Assembly (NCBI GenBank): GCA_020631035.1
Contig: JAHDIA010000099.1
Coordinates: forward strand, 6,401-12,627
Source: Chitinophagales bacterium
GTDB taxonomy: Bacteria; Bacteroidota; Bacteroidia; Chitinophagales; UBA2359
Length of the DNA stretch: 6,227 nt
Direction of reading: 5' to 3'
Positions 5,658 to 6,227 of the stretch are shown here, piece by piece (the stretch's first letter is position 1; each line of letters starts with the position of its first letter). The translations under genes were made by a program, and so were the position numbers. The notes under the pieces are model-generated. The model did no database searches and was not told where the DNA came from. It saw only the letters and a program-made list of their open reading frames with translations.

Positions 5658-5668
5658 ATATTTTTTTG
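5635..5668 (+). promoter_or_regulatory. Candidate internal promoter for the lipoprotein
   Basis: TTGAT at 5635-5639 is followed by TATTTTTTTG (5659-5668), 21 nt after TTG. The same pair, TTGAT plus TATTTTTTTG at 19 nt, occurs before the ArsC-like gene. The -7 part ends 41 nt before the lipoprotein ATG. It overlaps the end of the esterase gene, so the -33 bases are constrained by coding and the match may be chance. Confidence 0.27.
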
Positions 5669-5709
5669 CATTTTTTTTTAAATTAGCCCCTCAATCAAAA
5701 AACTTGTTT

Positions 5710-6111
5710 ATGCGCTTTCTCATAAGTTGTCTATTTACACTCTTACTCTTTGCTGCTTGTCAATCCAATCAAAAACAAGCCACTACTAGCGACACACCTG
5801 TTGCTCAAAATACCAAACCAACAACGACCCAAGAAGCACCTCAGCAAAATTCCAAATATCCACACATTCCTGTGGCAGAAAAAGGCATTACTGTGGTCAG
5901 CCCTGACGGTTGGGAAGCCAAAACAATGGAGTTTCACCAAGGCTATTGTGAGAAGATGCTTGCCAAATTGGGCGAAACCTACGACGCCTCTAAATTTTGC
6001 GAATGCTTCTTATCTAAAATACAATATTATTACGAACCCATTTACTTCAAGGAAGCCTATGAAGATCAAGCCAAATGGAATCAAGAATGTTTGGCAGAAG
6101 CAGAAAAGTAA
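5710..6111 (+). CDS. Small cysteine-rich lipoprotein of unknown function
   Basis: This 133-aa protein starts with MRF and a hydrophobic stretch (3-16) ending in the lipobox LFAAC, so it should be cleaved and lipidated at Cys17 and sit in the outer or inner membrane facing the periplasm. Residues 18-48 form a Gln/Thr/Pro-rich low-complexity linker. A globular part follows with Cys80, a CxC pair (Cys97, Cys99) in FCECF and Cys127 in NQECL, four cysteines that could form two disulfides. The helical CxC...C spacing resembles small secreted proteins seen in Bacteroidota, but the family is not one I can name. The start at 5710 is chosen over in-frame upstream codons because it begins the signal peptide exactly and leaves a 52-nt gap after the esterase. 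It may share that transcript or use its own promoter. Confidence 0.8.
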   Translation: MRFLISCLFTLLLFAACQSNQKQATTSDTPVAQNTKPTTTQEAPQQNSKYPHIPVAEKGITVVSPDGWEAKTMEFHQGYCEKMLAKLGETYDASKFCECFLSKIQYYYEPIYFKEAYEDQAKWNQECLAEAEK

Positions 6112-6227
6112 TTTTAGCAATGCTGAAACAATAAGAACCTGTTAATTGCAATATAAACTGGACTGGATACGCCTCAGACTTTGATGGCAATTCTAAATGG
6201 GTAGATGCCAAAATGCATTGTGCTTTC
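6112..6227. other. Right-edge segment, no supported gene
   Basis: No terminator hairpin is evident after the lipoprotein. A plus frame after a TAA at 6131-6133 runs open to the window end and encodes a tail with NWTGYASDFDGNSKWVDAKM, but no good start codon precedes it. On the minus strand one short frame would end with TGA at 6176-6174, as a convergent gene might. Too little is visible to decide between these or plain intergenic DNA. Confidence 0.3.

Noticed and set aside
5635..5709. Upstream extension of the lipoprotein frame into the esterase
   Set aside because: It would place 25 residues ahead of a perfect signal peptide and overlap the esterase; ATG at 5710 explains the lipobox position.
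5750..6145. 131-codon frame overlapping the lipoprotein
   Set aside because: Its Lys/Pro/Asn-rich translation lacks any signal or motif, and it lies in the +1-shifted frame of a convincing lipoprotein.
6134..6227. Partial plus-strand CDS at the right edge
   Set aside because: The frame is open but short, begins right after a stop, and has no start codon or recognisable domain.

Overview
The window looks like a chromosomal segment of a Bacteroidota bacterium, probably from the Saprospiria/Cytophagia side of the phylum. This is inferred from protein style (an FtsE of the Bacteroidota type, an ArsC-fold protein without the usual cysteine, a short lipoprotein with a Thr/Gln/Pro linker), AT-rich spacers, mostly weak Shine-Dalgarno sequences and at least one clean TAnnTTTG promoter element. 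No rRNA, tRNA, CRISPR array, transposase or phage gene is visible. The species cannot be read from the sequence alone.

Layout. Positions 1-137 hold no gene; they carry a REP-like hairpin, part of a diverged intergenic repeat, and a possible terminator. Next is ftsE (361-1050, +), flanked by two directly oriented copies of a ~170 bp structured repeat (138-308 and 1050-1214). Downstream lie two hairpins, one a good intrinsic terminator (1284-1324). A two-gene minus-strand unit follows: an ArsC/Spx-fold protein (2267-2629), then a retinol-dehydrogenase-like short-chain dehydrogenase (1398-2243). A spacer of about 535 bp (2630-3165) separates this unit from a divergent plus-strand unit and contains a second copy of the repeat seen at the left edge. 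The plus-strand unit comprises a fused two-domain peptide-type ABC ATPase (3166-4947), an alpha/beta-hydrolase esterase (4974-5657) and a small cysteine-rich lipoprotein (5710-6111). The last ~115 bases hold no supportable gene.

How the genes relate. FtsE is the ATPase partner of FtsX, which is not in the window. The fused ATPase should power a dipeptide/oligopeptide importer whose permeases and binding protein are also absent, so it works with subunits encoded elsewhere. The esterase 26 nt downstream is probably co-transcribed. The SDR and ArsC-like genes are 23 nt apart and probably form an operon. Nothing here forms an obvious new enzymatic system.

The most unusual content is non-coding. 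The two repeats around ftsE keep their base-pairing while changing sequence: the terminal arms, an inner stem segment and the apical hairpin all differ between copies in compensatory ways. A second repeat family (1-120 on +, 2792-2886 on -) shows the same behaviour, with three conserved sequence blocks around a hairpin of conserved shape but different sequence. Both suggest selection for structure, either as RNA or as substrates of a mobilising protein.
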